Below, piece by piece: positions 12,555 to 24,235 of a DNA stretch of 64,000 nt. The stretch is taken from positions 3,159,333 through 3,223,332 of the forward strand of contig NW_009799104.1 in the NCBI RefSeq assembly GCF_000213175.1. The letters run 5' to 3'. The DNA comes from Neurospora tetrasperma FGSC 2508 (lineage: Eukaryota > Ascomycota > Sordariomycetes > Sordariales > Sordariaceae). Numbering within the stretch: position 1 is the stretch's first letter; each line of letters begins with the position of its first letter. The position numbers and the translations under genes are program-made. The notes under the pieces are model-generated. The model saw only the letters and a list, made by a program, of their open reading frames with translations. It did no database searches and had not been told where the DNA came from.

Positions 12555-12570
12555 AGGTACCTAGGTACCT
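12555..12570. repeat. 16-bp perfect palindrome AGGTACCTAGGTACCT
   Basis: The sequence equals its own reverse complement. Related TACCT/AGGTA elements recur in other spacers of the window (for example near 5590, 11325, 58675 and 59075). Function unknown. Confidence 0.6.
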
Positions 12571-13251
12571 ATGGATTTGTGAACTTCCTGCACTTCTTTT
12601 GACTTGCTTTCATTGGTCACTCGGTTCGTCCGGCAGGCAAAGGATGCACCACCACCACTCACGCATCACTGCCAACCCTTGATGGATCGCGCTGACATGC
12701 GAGACACGAGGTTGGCCGAGTGAATCCTTAAATGTCCCGCTTCCATGCTCTCGTCTCCAGCAAGAGTACAACACTTTTGGACGAGCAACTGTCCCTGCTG
12801 CCATCGCGATCCAGCCATGATCAGTGATGAACCCATGAACCACCACCACCTAGCCGCTGGCTGGCATGAGCGGAGCCCCATCATGTTTCGATAGTTCTGT
12901 TGTTATTCCGGGCCACGACACATCGCGATACGTCACTGAGTTCAAGCCCTATTTATCAATGTCATGCTTGGACCGACTGACTTGTTCGATGGACTTCCGA
13001 GAATACATACAGATTATCACCCTTGATCGACTCGCCCTGGATGACAGCGTGCACATATACCTACCTTGGCATGCCTTTGTCAATCTGCCAGCAACCACTT
13101 GAACTTGGACTTGTGACACCCTCGCAGTCCAACTAGTGTACCCAACTCCAAGTCAGGTCATCATTTTCAGGGGCAGCCGAATGCCAGTGCTCCACCGTCA
13201 CCCACAGATTGTCATGACCCACTCAGCCTTGAGTCTTCAGTCCTGGACTCT

Positions 13252-13274
13252 GGAGGAGGAGGAGGAGGAGGAGG
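13252..13274 (+). repeat. (GGA)n microsatellite
   Basis: Seven or more tandem GGA units in the non-coding spacer upstream of the HORMA gene. Confidence 0.8.
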
Positions 13275-15136
13275 GATTCATCAACAGCCTTGATGTGGGC
13301 TTCCTCGGTCCCCCTTTTGCCGACCTGCCCCTTCACGCTGTCGATTATCCCGCTTACCAGTCTTGGCGCCCTCTTCAACTTGTCTCACTGAGTTTCCAGG
13401 TACTCCAGCTTCTGTTGAGGCAGAGATACTCTGAGTAATATTAACTCTGCAACAACGGCAATAAATCCACCATATTCAGGTCGCTCAAAAGGGGTTGGAT
13501 TTTTCTTGTTCCACTTCGATTACGGCGGCTTTCAAAGCGGCGGCTTGAAAGTTGAAGGATGGAGATTGAACTTGTCACTTGTGCAAGTTGCACAGATCGC
13601 TTTTGCCCAGAATTGCAACTGATATAAGCGATGCCCTGCCGCTTCGCCTCTTCCCTGCTTTGCCAGCTGGACGACATCCTGGCAACCGGGTTTCCTGGTG
13701 GCCCAAGCGCCTGCCTAGCGTACTTCCCAAACTCTCAAGTCTGGTGTGCGCACATTCGACACAATACAGGATCCATGTTTGCTTGATATGTATGATCATC
13801 ACGATATACGCACAAGTGCATCTTATAAGTGGTGACGCAGCAGACACCTTGGAGACATTCGGGGCAGGTTGAGGCTCTTGGAGGTCTTGGGGAGTAGCCA
13901 GCCGTCGGGTGCCTTTCCATGTGCACATCGAACAACACTCGTAAGTCTGGTACAGTAACCGTGCTGTATCAATACAGGAGAACCACAATGCTACGAGACC
14001 TCATCAACCAAAAACCAACTTTCGATATACGCAGAAAATCATGTCCGGACGCGAAACGCCGTGCCATCGGACTTCCGGGTTGCGTCGCTCTACAAACACC
14101 TTGGCGGGCATCGAGCAGGGAGATATAAATCTCTCCCTTTCCACCTCTAGACCTGGGAGCCGTTCCTTGTATTCTTCTTGCAACCACTCGTCTTAACTAT
14201 AATTTGGGGTTATGGCTCTGTTTGTCGAATGATTGTTGTACTACTACTTGTCCCTTCTTGAAACGCCCTGGGAAGGATGCCGAATTACGGTGGTCTCGGT
14301 CAAGATCGAAATGAGATCCGAACGGAGGATCATCCCGTCCGAGACTTCCAACTACACTAATATGCCAATCCGGGGTAAATTTTATGTTTTCCTTGCCCAA
14401 ACAACCATTTTAGGAATTATTGAAGTGCTGTAGCCATATGTTTTCGCTCGCCATGTCACGGGGTGTGAAGGGTTCATGGGTGTTTCTACTTTCAGAAGTT
14501 CCAAGTGTCTGGATATATACTGGTGCTCCAGTCATCTCAGACTGGATTCCAAATTATTTTTCTTACCTCTCCAAATAAACTTGCTCATACAGATGTACAT
14601 CGACATATGACGGACTGCAGGATAATATGGTATGAGAGGCTGGATACTATCTTAGCGAATGAATGTGGCGCCAAACAGGGCCATACAACACTCGCGGTGG
14701 ACTTGCATCCACAGGAAACAATATCACAAAGTGAACATACTTGAACTCGGTCTTGCGATGCGTGGCTTTACATTGAACCAACATCGGTGGTACACTAGAA
14801 GTGATCATGATGAACACTGGATGGCTGCACACAGCTCAGGCCGTGGTCGAGATCGAGTCCAAGGGAGAGCTCCTTCCATCTTTGCTCTCCTCACTTCCGG
14901 CGCACCGTTTGCACCTTCCACCACTTTCAAATTCGAATGTTCCTACTACTTCTCTATGCTCTTTCCCAGTCCAAGTGTGTCGCTGAGAACACAATGAAAA
15001 TCTTCGCACAAATTCCTTCTCCTCTCCATTTTTTCGAAGCCATCCGGGCCGAGATTGCGCATCCCTCCGGTTATGAAACCCCTCAATCGAGCACCGCCGA
15101 CGTTCCCTAATCATACAACTCTGCTATCATTTCGAC

Positions 15137-17352
15137 ATGCCGAATCCCCAGACGTATGGAGCTCGTGGATTGCGGAAGCGTGACATCCAGCTGTGCAAGA
15201 CAGTGTTTGTGGCTGCCGTGAGTGCCGTCCCCTTTCTTCCTGCGCCAGAAATCTTGACCTCTTGATATGTTGCGGCAACTGACACCCTTCACAGATCAGC
15301 CAGATACTATATGCTCGGTACTATGAATCACTTTGGCTTCGGTCGTGGCTTCAAGCACTCTTCCGCTTCGTGGAATTACTGACCTTTCTCAGACGCGCTT
15401 TCCCATCGAACTTCTTCCATGTCTTACCCCTGAGTGACCTTGTGTCAAAGACGTATGAAGAGATCATGGCCTCAGGATCAGGCATACCGACTTTTGACAG
15501 AGAAATATTGAGGGAACAATCAACCACCGTATTCTTGCACCAGGATGTCGATTACGACCTCAAACGCTTCTTGGGCATCCTGGTTAGGACCAGTCACCTT
15601 CCTCACCCACTTCAGATACGGTATCACTGACCTTGTTCTGAACCAGACTCACGACATATTTCCCATTCTGGAAACCGAAAATCTGGCCAGATTCCGCATC
15701 AGCTTTTTGAGATCAACAACTTGGGATGAGAACTGTTTGATCGAGTACTACACCTTGGTGTTCAAGTATCCCCCTGACGGAAAATGTGGAATCGACATTT
15801 GGAGAGCAGGCATCGGGGAGCAACACATATCTGACACCAACTTCAAGCTTTGGAATTTGGGTGACTACCTGAACCGGCTTCCCTCTCTCAAAGGTAAGTA
15901 GTACGGCTATCATCGCGCACCTAACCCAGCTGCAGCATACGCCGCATGCATACCAGATAGTGGTTAAAATACAATGGGCGATAACCAGCAGCGAGATTAT
16001 AATTAACTTGCTTCTTACAGGGCCTCTGTATTGGGCTATGGCCTTTCACGCAAATGAACTTCCAGATATTCCCACCATTGGATTCTGGAAGTTTGATCGT
16101 ACCGAGTTCGACGATGCAAATCTCAAGCTTCAACAGAAAGAGGGATACCGTTACGACCGAATCGCGAGCCTAGAGTATGCGAACTCTTTCCACTGTTTTG
16201 ATCCTTGCGCTAACCCTCGAATAGGATAGAACCACTTCGATCAGATTCTCAACAAATCGAGAGCATACCTGTTGTTCCCGTCAGTCAGAGCACCAACAAC
16301 CATAAGCCGTCTTCTCCCTCTGTGCAACTTGACACTACACCCCAGGAGCTTGAAGCTCCAAAACCCAGGAAACAGGCAAACACGAAACGCAAAGCGGTTC
16401 AAGAACAATTACGAGCTATCAACACACGGCAGAGAACACTGCGAGCCCAAGAAACAGAAAAGGTGAACCCGCCATCGAAAGCAAAAGAGACTAAAGCTGG
16501 TCACAAAGCTTCCCCAGTCCAGAACCGAGGGTCACAGGGCAAAACCACCGCAAAGGGTTTACAAAAGAAGGCAACCCGGCCGAGCGCAAAGAAGCCGAAT
16601 GCGAAAGCAAAACAAGTGACAAAGACGGCACAAAAGCCAGCCTCGACACAGAAGCAGGCACCAACTCCAGGACGTCCTAGCACTCAGAAGAGGAAGCCAA
16701 AGCGTCCCTTGGTAAGTCAAACAAAGGTTACGCGATTGAAGGTCCAAAGACACAAACGGTGGCTAATATCGTGCAGCAAATTTACGAAGACGTGACATCC
16801 AATCTGCCTGAAACCCAAGAGGTTGCACGCGAGAGTCAGACACAACAAAGTCAACTGTCCGGAACCAGAAGCAGCAAGAGACTTGCCGCAAATGACGGCG
16901 GTCCGGTAGGAGGCAATGTCTCGAACACAAGGGCCAAAAGGGTGAAAGCCACTCATCCTCCTCCTCCTCCTCCCCCTCCTCCCGCACGTATGTCCTCCAC
17001 ACCGGATGCCCAAGTTGTGTCCGACTTCTTGGAAAGCATCGATGAGGATCACCTTCTGGATACTCCTCCGGACGCGCAGCGAGGTCCACCGTCCTTCGCT
17101 GTTACACCCGCTTTTTTACGATCGGATCCGGTCCCGGAAAATATGGAGAACGCAACCGCTGGTGACGAAGACATCGGCGATAGCTTGATAAGTGACCCCA
17201 ACAATAGATATCCGCCCACCGATATGTCTTTCGATTTCCAGCCGCTTCTGACGTCACAGACTGAGAGGATGTTTCCGGGGATTCTTGACAGTGAGGATGA
17301 GGATAGCCCAATCGTGAGTCTCGTCAGCAGACGGCAGAGTGGCCACGCCTGA
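15137..17352 (+). CDS. HORMA-domain protein with long basic/disordered tail (Hop1-like candidate)
   Basis: Seven exons are proposed: 15137-15217, 15295-15317, 15393-15582, 15647-15893, 16021-16174, 16225-16711, 16777-17352 (585 codons). The N-terminal 230 residues fit a HORMA fold: KTVFVAAISQILYARRAFP, then LKRFLGIL, then LIEYYTLVFKYP and WAMAFHANELPDIPTIGFWK. HORMA proteins wrap closure peptides and act in meiotic axis formation (Hop1), the spindle checkpoint (Mad2) or translesion repair (Rev7). Removing the 75-nt intron 15318-15392 (GTACTATG...TACTGAC...TTCTCAG) restores the compact LYxRxxFP core; it is in frame, so it could be overlooked. The tail is Lys/Ala/Gln-rich (about 245-390), has a run of nine prolines, and ends acidic. 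No zinc finger or winged helix of classic Hop1 is seen. The HORMA call is likely; the Hop1 identity is uncertain. Confidence 0.75.
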
Positions 17353-17851
17353 ATATATGAAGAAGTATCCCGGTCGTTTCGTTATAGGTGGTATTTATGG
17401 TGATAGGATCGTATGTGTCGCTAGAAATCGCCTGTTGTGTTCTAGGCTTGTATTATCTCGAGGTCAAGTCAGTCTCTAGATGGGTCAAGATGAAGATAAA
17501 GTGTGGTATGATCACTGTCGCTGTCCGCTATCAAATCGACACCTTGTACGTTTTTATCGGGTCCGAAATTCCCAATAGAAAAACAGGAAGAAACGCAAAA
17601 TGTTATCAGTACTGTTGAACTTTTCTCTGGCCGTGGGAATGTGCTCCAACTGGGCTATCTGTGATGTATCTAGCTACGCGGCCTTTTTCCCGCAGCGAGA
17701 TACAGTGAGTCTGATGGTAGATTGCCAAACATCGGCTGATATTGCATTAGTTCTTTTTGATTAAGTTTGAAGCGGCTTCGGCTCCAGTGGTATCTTGTCA
17801 TCCATCCATCCATTCGCGTCAGATCTTTTGACACCTGCTATCTCGTCACCT
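17353..17851. other. convergent 3' spacer
   Basis: About 500 bases between the stops of the HORMA gene (+) and the GMPPA-like gene (-). I see no gene or repeat. Confidence 0.5.
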
Positions 17852-19488
17852 CTACATGATAACCTCGTTGGCAACATCCTGTGAAAATTTGTTAGTCTCG
17901 ACGTTATGGATAATTGTCTTGATGGAAACACAGAATATAAACTCACCCTCTTCAACTCCTTGAACGGCAAGCACACGCAGTTCTGCACGCGCACCTCATC
18001 ACCAACGGCACACTCCTTGCCCAAAATCGTAATGGCCTGCACCTTGACGCCATTCTTGATGATGCTCGTCGTGTGGCTCGTCACGGGCGTCGGCGTACCC
18101 TCGACACGGGCCCAGGCACCCACGCGGCTGTTCCAGCCGATGATGGAGTACAGGACACAAGCGTCGTGCTTAATCTCGCTGTCCTCCAGCACAATCGACT
18201 CCTTGACACGGGCACCAGCGCCCACCACGGCGCGGGGACCGATGCTGACGTTGGGACCCAACTTGGCGGTGGGGTCGACGCGGGCCGTGGGGTGGATGAA
18301 GACGGGCGCGATGATGTGGTTCGGCTGAGGCTGAGCCAGCTCCAAGGAGCCCGATTGCCACGCGTTCTGCAGGTACAGCGCGTTGGCGGGGATGGCGGAC
18401 CCGGCCGTCTTGATCTGCCGCCAGAAATCCTGGGTTTCATAGACGAAGAATTGCTTCGAGTCGGCCATGTCGGAGAGAATGTCCTGCTCGAGACGGATGA
18501 CTTCGGAGCGCTTCTCGGATTCCTCGTCGTCCTCGTCGGCGGCCTGCTGGGCGAAGAAGGAGGACTCGAGGTTCTCGGCGGACGGGTAGCGGATCAAGCG
18601 GTTAGGCCGGTCGGTGCGGCGCTTGATGGCCGTGCGGATGGAGGGGAAGATGGCTTCCGTGGCGAAGAGGTAGACACCGCAGTTGATCAGGTTGCTGATG
18701 TGGCTCTCGGGCTTCTCGACGTAGTGCAGCACGCGGCGCGTGTGCGCGTCCGACACGATACAGCCAAAGTTGGTTGCTGCGTCTTCCGCCACGCGGGTGC
18801 CCAGGATCACGGCCTCGGCGTCTTTTTCTTCAAAGAGGCGGAGCATCTCGCCCAAGGGAAAGGAGCAGCACACGTCGCTGTTGAGGACGAACAGGCGCTC
18901 CGGACGGCCCTTGAGGATGATGTCGCGGAAGTGGTACAGGCCGCCGGCGGTGCCCAGCGCTTGGTACTCCCGCAGGTACTTGATGGTCAGCTGGGGGAAT
19001 TCGTGGACGGCATCCTTGATGAAGTCCCGGAAGACGGACTCGTCGTAGTAGCCGATTAGGTAGACTTCGTGGATCGAGGGGACTTTGGCAATGGCGGTTA
19101 GGCAGTGCCAGATGATGGGGTGGCCGGCAACGTCGAAGAGGGGCTAGTTGGTTGTCGGTGAGACCGCCGTTAGTGGAAAGTGACTTGCAGGATATAGCCT
19201 GGGGGGGCGTTCAAAGACTTACCTTGGGGACATCGAGGGAAAGGGGTCTGAAGCGAGTACCGCGCGAGGCACCGCCGACCTAGAGTTGGGTTATAGATGT
19301 CAACATTTTTGCTTGCTTTGTCTCGGACGGAGCTACCTCTACCCCAATCATGGCTACAGGACTCGGGGTGAAGGAGGTGTTCCGTAAGCCAAGGAGGTTC
19401 TGGAAACACTCACCAGGATGACGGCCTTGGTTGCGCCGCCAGCAGCAGCCCCGTTGGCTTTGGTGTGGTAAGGGACCTGGAGAGACAT
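17852..19488 (-). CDS. GMPPA: mannose-1-phosphate guanylyltransferase-like protein, GMPPA class
   Basis: Four exons (19488-19414, 19279-19223, 19143-17947, 17878-17852) encode 451 residues. Exon 2 holds the nucleotidyltransferase signature VGGASRGTRFRPLSLDVPK (about 26-44), followed by PLFDVAG and IIWHCLTAI. LYHFRDIIL and LNSDVCCSFP mark the sugar-nucleotide domain. The C-terminal part has left-handed beta-helix hexads (IHPTARVDPTAKLGPNVSIG). The last exon is only nine codons and ends NEVIM; the unspliced reading would run on for tens of unrelated residues. Catalytic GMPPB-type enzymes make GDP-mannose for protein glycosylation and wall mannan. GMPPA-type proteins are longer and in animals act as regulatory partners. 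The insertion around EDDEESEKRSEV and the GGASRGTRFRPL form point to the GMPPA class. Whether this one is catalytic is not known. Confidence 0.92.
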
Positions 19489-21060
19489 TGTTGTGTATGG
19501 GTTCCCAATAGATGTATGTGGTTGATACAATGGTTGACTTGGGATATGAAAGAGACGGTAGATGTGTAAAAAAGAGAGAGAGAGAGAAAAGAGACGGAGA
19601 GATTAACACAAGTGTTTAATTAGTCGTCTCGAAAACGGGATGTCGTACGCCCACTTGTGTATGGTGCTGCGGTCAATGGTGTAACTGGGCTGCTTCCCGT
19701 CAAGGTCCACCACTGCTACACGAGCTCGCTTTAGCTCTCCATCCCCAAATCCCCTGAACCAAAGCTTGCAGTCCCCGGTCAGTCTCACGGGCGGCGGTGC
19801 CCCACGTGAACACCCAACTCTGTTTTTGGAGGACAGGGGCCGGGCGCGGGTACGGCCTCGAACTGCCCTGGCACCCACTGCAGATTGGCTTCTTCCCCAC
19901 TTTGTCCTTCTTGGTGGGGCCAAGTACATATTGCGGCCGGCAACGTGCTCAGACGTAAGCCAACGGTCGAAAATGTGAAAAGTCTGGCAGGCAGTGGCAG
20001 AAAGTCATCGTCAGCATCAACAGTCCAAACCGATGACAGGACCCCAGCAAAGTCACCAATGAAAGCACCTAAGGTTACTAGTTGAGATTCCCTACCTCTA
20101 CATATACCTACCCTTTGTTCAATTGCTTGATACCTGCGCTTTCTCCATGTGATGCAATATGTGTTTGCTATCTTGCCATTTCCGTACAGACCTACAGTGG
20201 TTCAGTGTCCAAACGGTCTCTCTCATTGGACCACCATCCAAATCTACACTGATACTTACAGGCAGACCGGCAGGGTTGGCCAGGCTCGCTGGGGTCGCGT
20301 AAAGTGGCAGATTTCAGAGTCGCGACGAACACGCGTTTGCTGTCATTGGACACTCGGCAATAGGTCAACCACAAAAGGTCACCACTCCCCGCCTGAGTTT
20401 GCTGTAGCAACCGTGATAGAGGGGCTGCCCATTGTTTGCAAAGCGCAAGGGTCGGGTAATTTACATCGGACGGGAGTGAATACGCCCATCATACAAATAA
20501 TCCAGGCACACTTGGATGGATTGGGATTCTTATCGCGAATCTTTGATATCCGTTTCCCTTGCAACACCCGACACAACCTCACTTCCTCCCTCCCACCTTG
20601 CTTCCTCCTCACCAAGATCGAATCTGTTAGGGCTGTCTCACATCTACCCCGCTTTCCCTAGCAGTGCCTAGCACCAAGAGGAGTCTAACCCGAGACCTGC
20701 CTCTCTCACCTTCTCGTCGTCGAGATTGGACCGCTGCCTCTTTTCTTTTTCTTCTCCCATCGACCCCTCCATCTTGTCTGGTCGTTGGAAATACTCCCGG
20801 TCACTTACACCTTCTATCGCCAAATAACCCACCGTCACAAATCAACCATCTTTCACCACAACAACTCCTCCATCCAGAGCTTCACTCGTCCCCGTCGAAA
20901 TACACTCAGACCCGTACTGTAATTATCACTCCCTTGTTGTCACCAAGAGATAATCATCACGAACTGGTCTGGTCGATGGTGTAATCGGCCTCAGCTGGAT
21001 CTGAGGTTTCCATGATTCCTTGCTGAATCGCATTTCCAAAGGGTGAGTCTAGTGTTTATC
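19489..21060. other. divergent promoter spacer
   Basis: About 1.6 kb between the GMPPA-like gene (-) and the dynamin-like gene (+). A GA-rich block (near 19570-19595) lies just upstream of GMPPA. Pyrimidine-rich DNA (about 20580-20900) precedes the dynamin-like gene, as is common in fungal promoters and leaders. No coding sequence supported. Confidence 0.5.
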
Positions 21061-21154
21061 ATGGTAAGTTTATGATAATCACTTTCACCTTTCCTTCCAT
21101 CACTTGCTGCTTTATTCTTTCTTCTCTGTCACGATATCCTGACGCATTCGATAG
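21061..21154 (+). other. possible ATG-only first exon plus intron of the dynamin-like gene
   Basis: ATG at 21061-21063 is immediately followed by GTAAGT. An acceptor GATAG ends at 21154 and the joined sequence reads ATG-ACT-CAA-ACA-AAC-ATG in frame. Either this is a three-base coding exon or a 5'-leader intron. Confidence 0.45.
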
Positions 21155-21166
21155 ACTCAAACAAAC

Positions 21167-24100
21167 ATGCGCCGCGCAAATCAACATGCCCGCATCAAGC
21201 GGGAACCTGGTTTCCAGCAGCCCATGCCGAACTCGGGCCTCGCTAGGATTGACGAGGACGATAACTCGACGGTGGCACACTCGGAAGTTGAGAGACGCAT
21301 GCAGCGGTCAGATGCCCGTAAGTCAAGTCCAGATCTCCTCATTTATTATGTGATAACCAACTAACAACATGGTCACAGCTAGCGTGGACACCAGACTTGC
21401 GCCTGGCGCGTCGGTCATTGGCGACATGGACGTCGACGGTGAAGACGAGGATGATGAATGCATGCTGATGGAAGTGAAGACCAAGACCGAAGTCGTGGAG
21501 CAGGACCTTCCTACACCCCGGAGCTTCGTCAACATGGATCGGTCGTTTATTGGCCCCGGCCAGGCACTCAAGGATTTTGGCCAAGAGCTCAAGGATATCA
21601 ACGATGCCTTGGGCGAACTCCAAGCAAGAGGCATTCAACATGTCGTCAGCCTCCCAGAGCTTGTTCTCGTGGGCGATCAATCCTCCGGAAAGTCGAGTTT
21701 GATGTCAGCCATTGCTGGCCTCAGTCTTCCAAGAAGCAGCGGAACCTGCACGAGATGCCCAATCCATATCCGCATTTCCCGTGCCGACGAATGGTCATGC
21801 CGTGTGTTCCTCAAGGAGGACTATGCCTTTGTCCCGCGCAACCATCCTATCACTCTCCAGGATGTCACCGATCGCGACAGGTTCCCACCCTGGGTAAAGT
21901 TGGACCCAAGTCGACAGACTCGCAAGGAATTCAAGACGATTCGCGACCGCTTCGATGCCGAGGAAATTGAGACCCTCCTCCGCTGTGCTCAGGTTGCCAT
22001 CCTCAATCCTAGCACGCCTTACCGCTTTTTCGTTCCCCGTCTCAAGAATGAGAGTGGACAATCTGACGCCGCTCGCCGCGAGCATCTGGATCGGATCAAA
22101 GAGAAGGAGGCCCACAGCGAAGCCCAATTTTCACCCAACACGGTCGCCCTCGAGGTCAAGGGTCCTGACCTTGCTGACTTGAACTTCTATGATCTTCCGG
22201 GTGTCTTTATCACTGCCAAGCGCGCTGAGGATAGATTCTTGGAGCGAGTTGTTCGCAACCTCACATGCGAATACATTTCCCGCCAGAATGCCATCATCCT
22301 CTGGGCAGTGCCTATGAACCAGGATGCCGAGAACAGCTTCGCCTTCAAGCTGATTCAAGAAATGAACGCAGAGGATCGCTGCGTTGGCGTCATGACCAAG
22401 GCGGACCTTTTGCCTAGGGAGACCAACGGCTTTTCCTCTTGGCTCTCGATGCTGAACGATAAGGCCCATCACACAGGTTTGGGCTACTTCATCACATCTC
22501 GCCAAGGTAGTGACTTGGACGAGCAGAACAAATTTGAAGAGGCTTTCTTCAACAGGACTGCGGACTCAGCGACTATGGGCCAGTGGCCAGAGATTTTTGA
22601 GAAATACCGTGATAGGTGTGGTATCGAGAAGTTGAAAGAGTTCTTGTCCATCACTCTTGGCCGTGAATTCTCCAAGGTGTAAGTCTTCCCTATTTTCCCC
22701 AAGGTGACATCTCGTGGTGTGGCTCTGATGCTGACTCGTTTTGTTTCAGTCTCCCCGAAGTCAAGCAAAAGGTTTACAACCGTCTGCTCAGGATTGAGGA
22801 GCAGCTCGAAAAGTACCCCAATCCCCCGCCGAATCCTGAGATGGAGATCATGCGCAGCTTGGCGGAATTCGCGACCAACGTCAAGACCCGTGTACTGCAA
22901 CAAGAGTTCATGAGTCAATGGGACTGCCTTTTTGCTGAGCCGTTCAAGAAGAGAATTCTCGGCTGCAAACCGAAATTCAACGTCAAAGAGCCGGACGTGA
23001 TTACTATCGACGATAACAGCCCGATGACCACTCCGGCTCCACTGGGACAGACTCCCAGAAAGAGGTCCATGGTACATGATATCGCTATGACGCCTTCTAA
23101 ACGCCGTGGCCAAATCAAGGTCGAGGATAGCGACCGCATGATCATGTCTCCGTCGACATCTGCCACCATGCGGGGTACCCCAGGTCCCGGAAACTTCCCC
23201 TTCTCTCCCGGACCTGGCGGCGGACCCCCTCCTCGCTCCAAGAACCTGATGGAGCTTCGCACGATCATTAGACGGAGCGCCATACCTGGCCAGCCTGGGC
23301 TTGTATCGGCCTCCGTCTACGAGCCGCTCTACACCGAGGCAGCCAGAACCTGGGGTCCTCACCTCGAGAATTTTGTGAACCACACCATCCAATTTCTCCA
23401 AAACGAGGTCATGAAAATTCTCGATAACGCTTTCTCCAACCTCAAGAACCGGGCCGTTTACCGTGAGTCAGTCGAGCACATGAAACACTTTATGGAGAAA
23501 CATAAGGAGGAGGTTCGGAACCAATTGAACCTCATATATAATCTCGAGACGCAGAGAATCTTCACAAAAGATGAAGATGCGCTCCAACGCAACAAAGCCG
23601 CAGAAAAGCGCATCCTAGAGCGCCACCGCCACTTCCTCCGCATGGCGGTCCGAACCGGCGAATCCCCAGCCATTCGTAAGATGGAGGAGCTGACGGAGGA
23701 GGAGCTGGTACAAGAGCAAGCCAAGATGGCCAAGGAGCTCAAAGTCATTGGACCCGACCCTTACGACCAAGAAATTACGGTCGCCGCCTATGTGCGCGGC
23801 TACTATCTGACGGCAGCCAGCCGTTTCATTGATATTGTCGCTATTCACATCATGTCGGGCCTTTTACCCAGAGTCGCCTCCGTGATTGATACCTACCTGC
23901 ACGAGAAACTCGGTCTGTACAGCCGCACTTTTGGATCGGGGCCGGAGATCTTTATGAGACTGATGAGCGAGGGCCCCGAAACAGAGCGCAAGCGCGGAGA
24001 GCTGAGGGTCGAGAAGGAAAGGCTGGATCAGGCGATGGAGATTATCGTCAATTTGGAGAATAAGGAGCAGATGGCTACGGCTACGGCGGCTAATTCGCAG

Positions 24101-24235
24101 GTGACGACGCAGATGATGAGCCAGGGTCATGGTGGTCAGAGGCCCGAGTTGAGCATTAGGACGAATGCGAATGGAGGGGTGGCGACGCCGGTGAGTGAGA
24201 GGGCGCCGACGCCTATAGGGACATATGAAGCTTGA
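21167..24235 (+). CDS. dynamin-related large GTPase (fungal Mx/dynamin-like)
   Basis: Exons 21167-21317, 21379-22678 and 22750-24235 give 978 residues. The GTPase domain has G1 GDQSSGKSS (about 149-157), G3 DLPG (322-325) and G4 TKAD (390-393). These are followed by a stalk region, a Pro/basic linker with MTPSKRRGQIKVED, and a C-terminal GED-like helix bundle (VAAYVRGYYLTAASRFIDIV). There is no PH or proline-rich domain of classical dynamin, and the family is usually annotated as Mx-like or dynamin GTPase in fungi. Such proteins self-assemble on membranes and remodel them using GTP; this one's target is unknown. The start is ambiguous: an upstream ATG at 21061 is followed directly by GTAAGT, and splicing 21064-21154 would join it in frame, adding MTQTN. 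Coding exons and the domain call are firm. Confidence 0.9.

Larger units (their letters stand above)
10540..15136. other. 4.6 kb divergent spacer
   Basis: The longest gene-free stretch, lying between the starts of the Cdc4-like gene (-) and the HORMA gene (+). The first 900 bases next to the Cdc4 gene are GC-rich. The rest holds several TACCTAGG-type elements, a TA-repeat near 11767-11775, a GGA repeat at 13252 and AT-richer DNA around 14200-14700. Open frames are short, overlap on both strands and match no family I know. Long 5' leaders, upstream ORFs or non-coding transcripts could sit here, but nothing can be called. Confidence 0.5.

Noticed and set aside
18073-19059. 328-codon open frame on the plus strand
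   Set aside because: It is antisense to the GMPPA gene, in GC-rich coding DNA where the opposite strand often stays open. It is Val/Gly/Asp-rich with no domain and starts and ends inside that gene.
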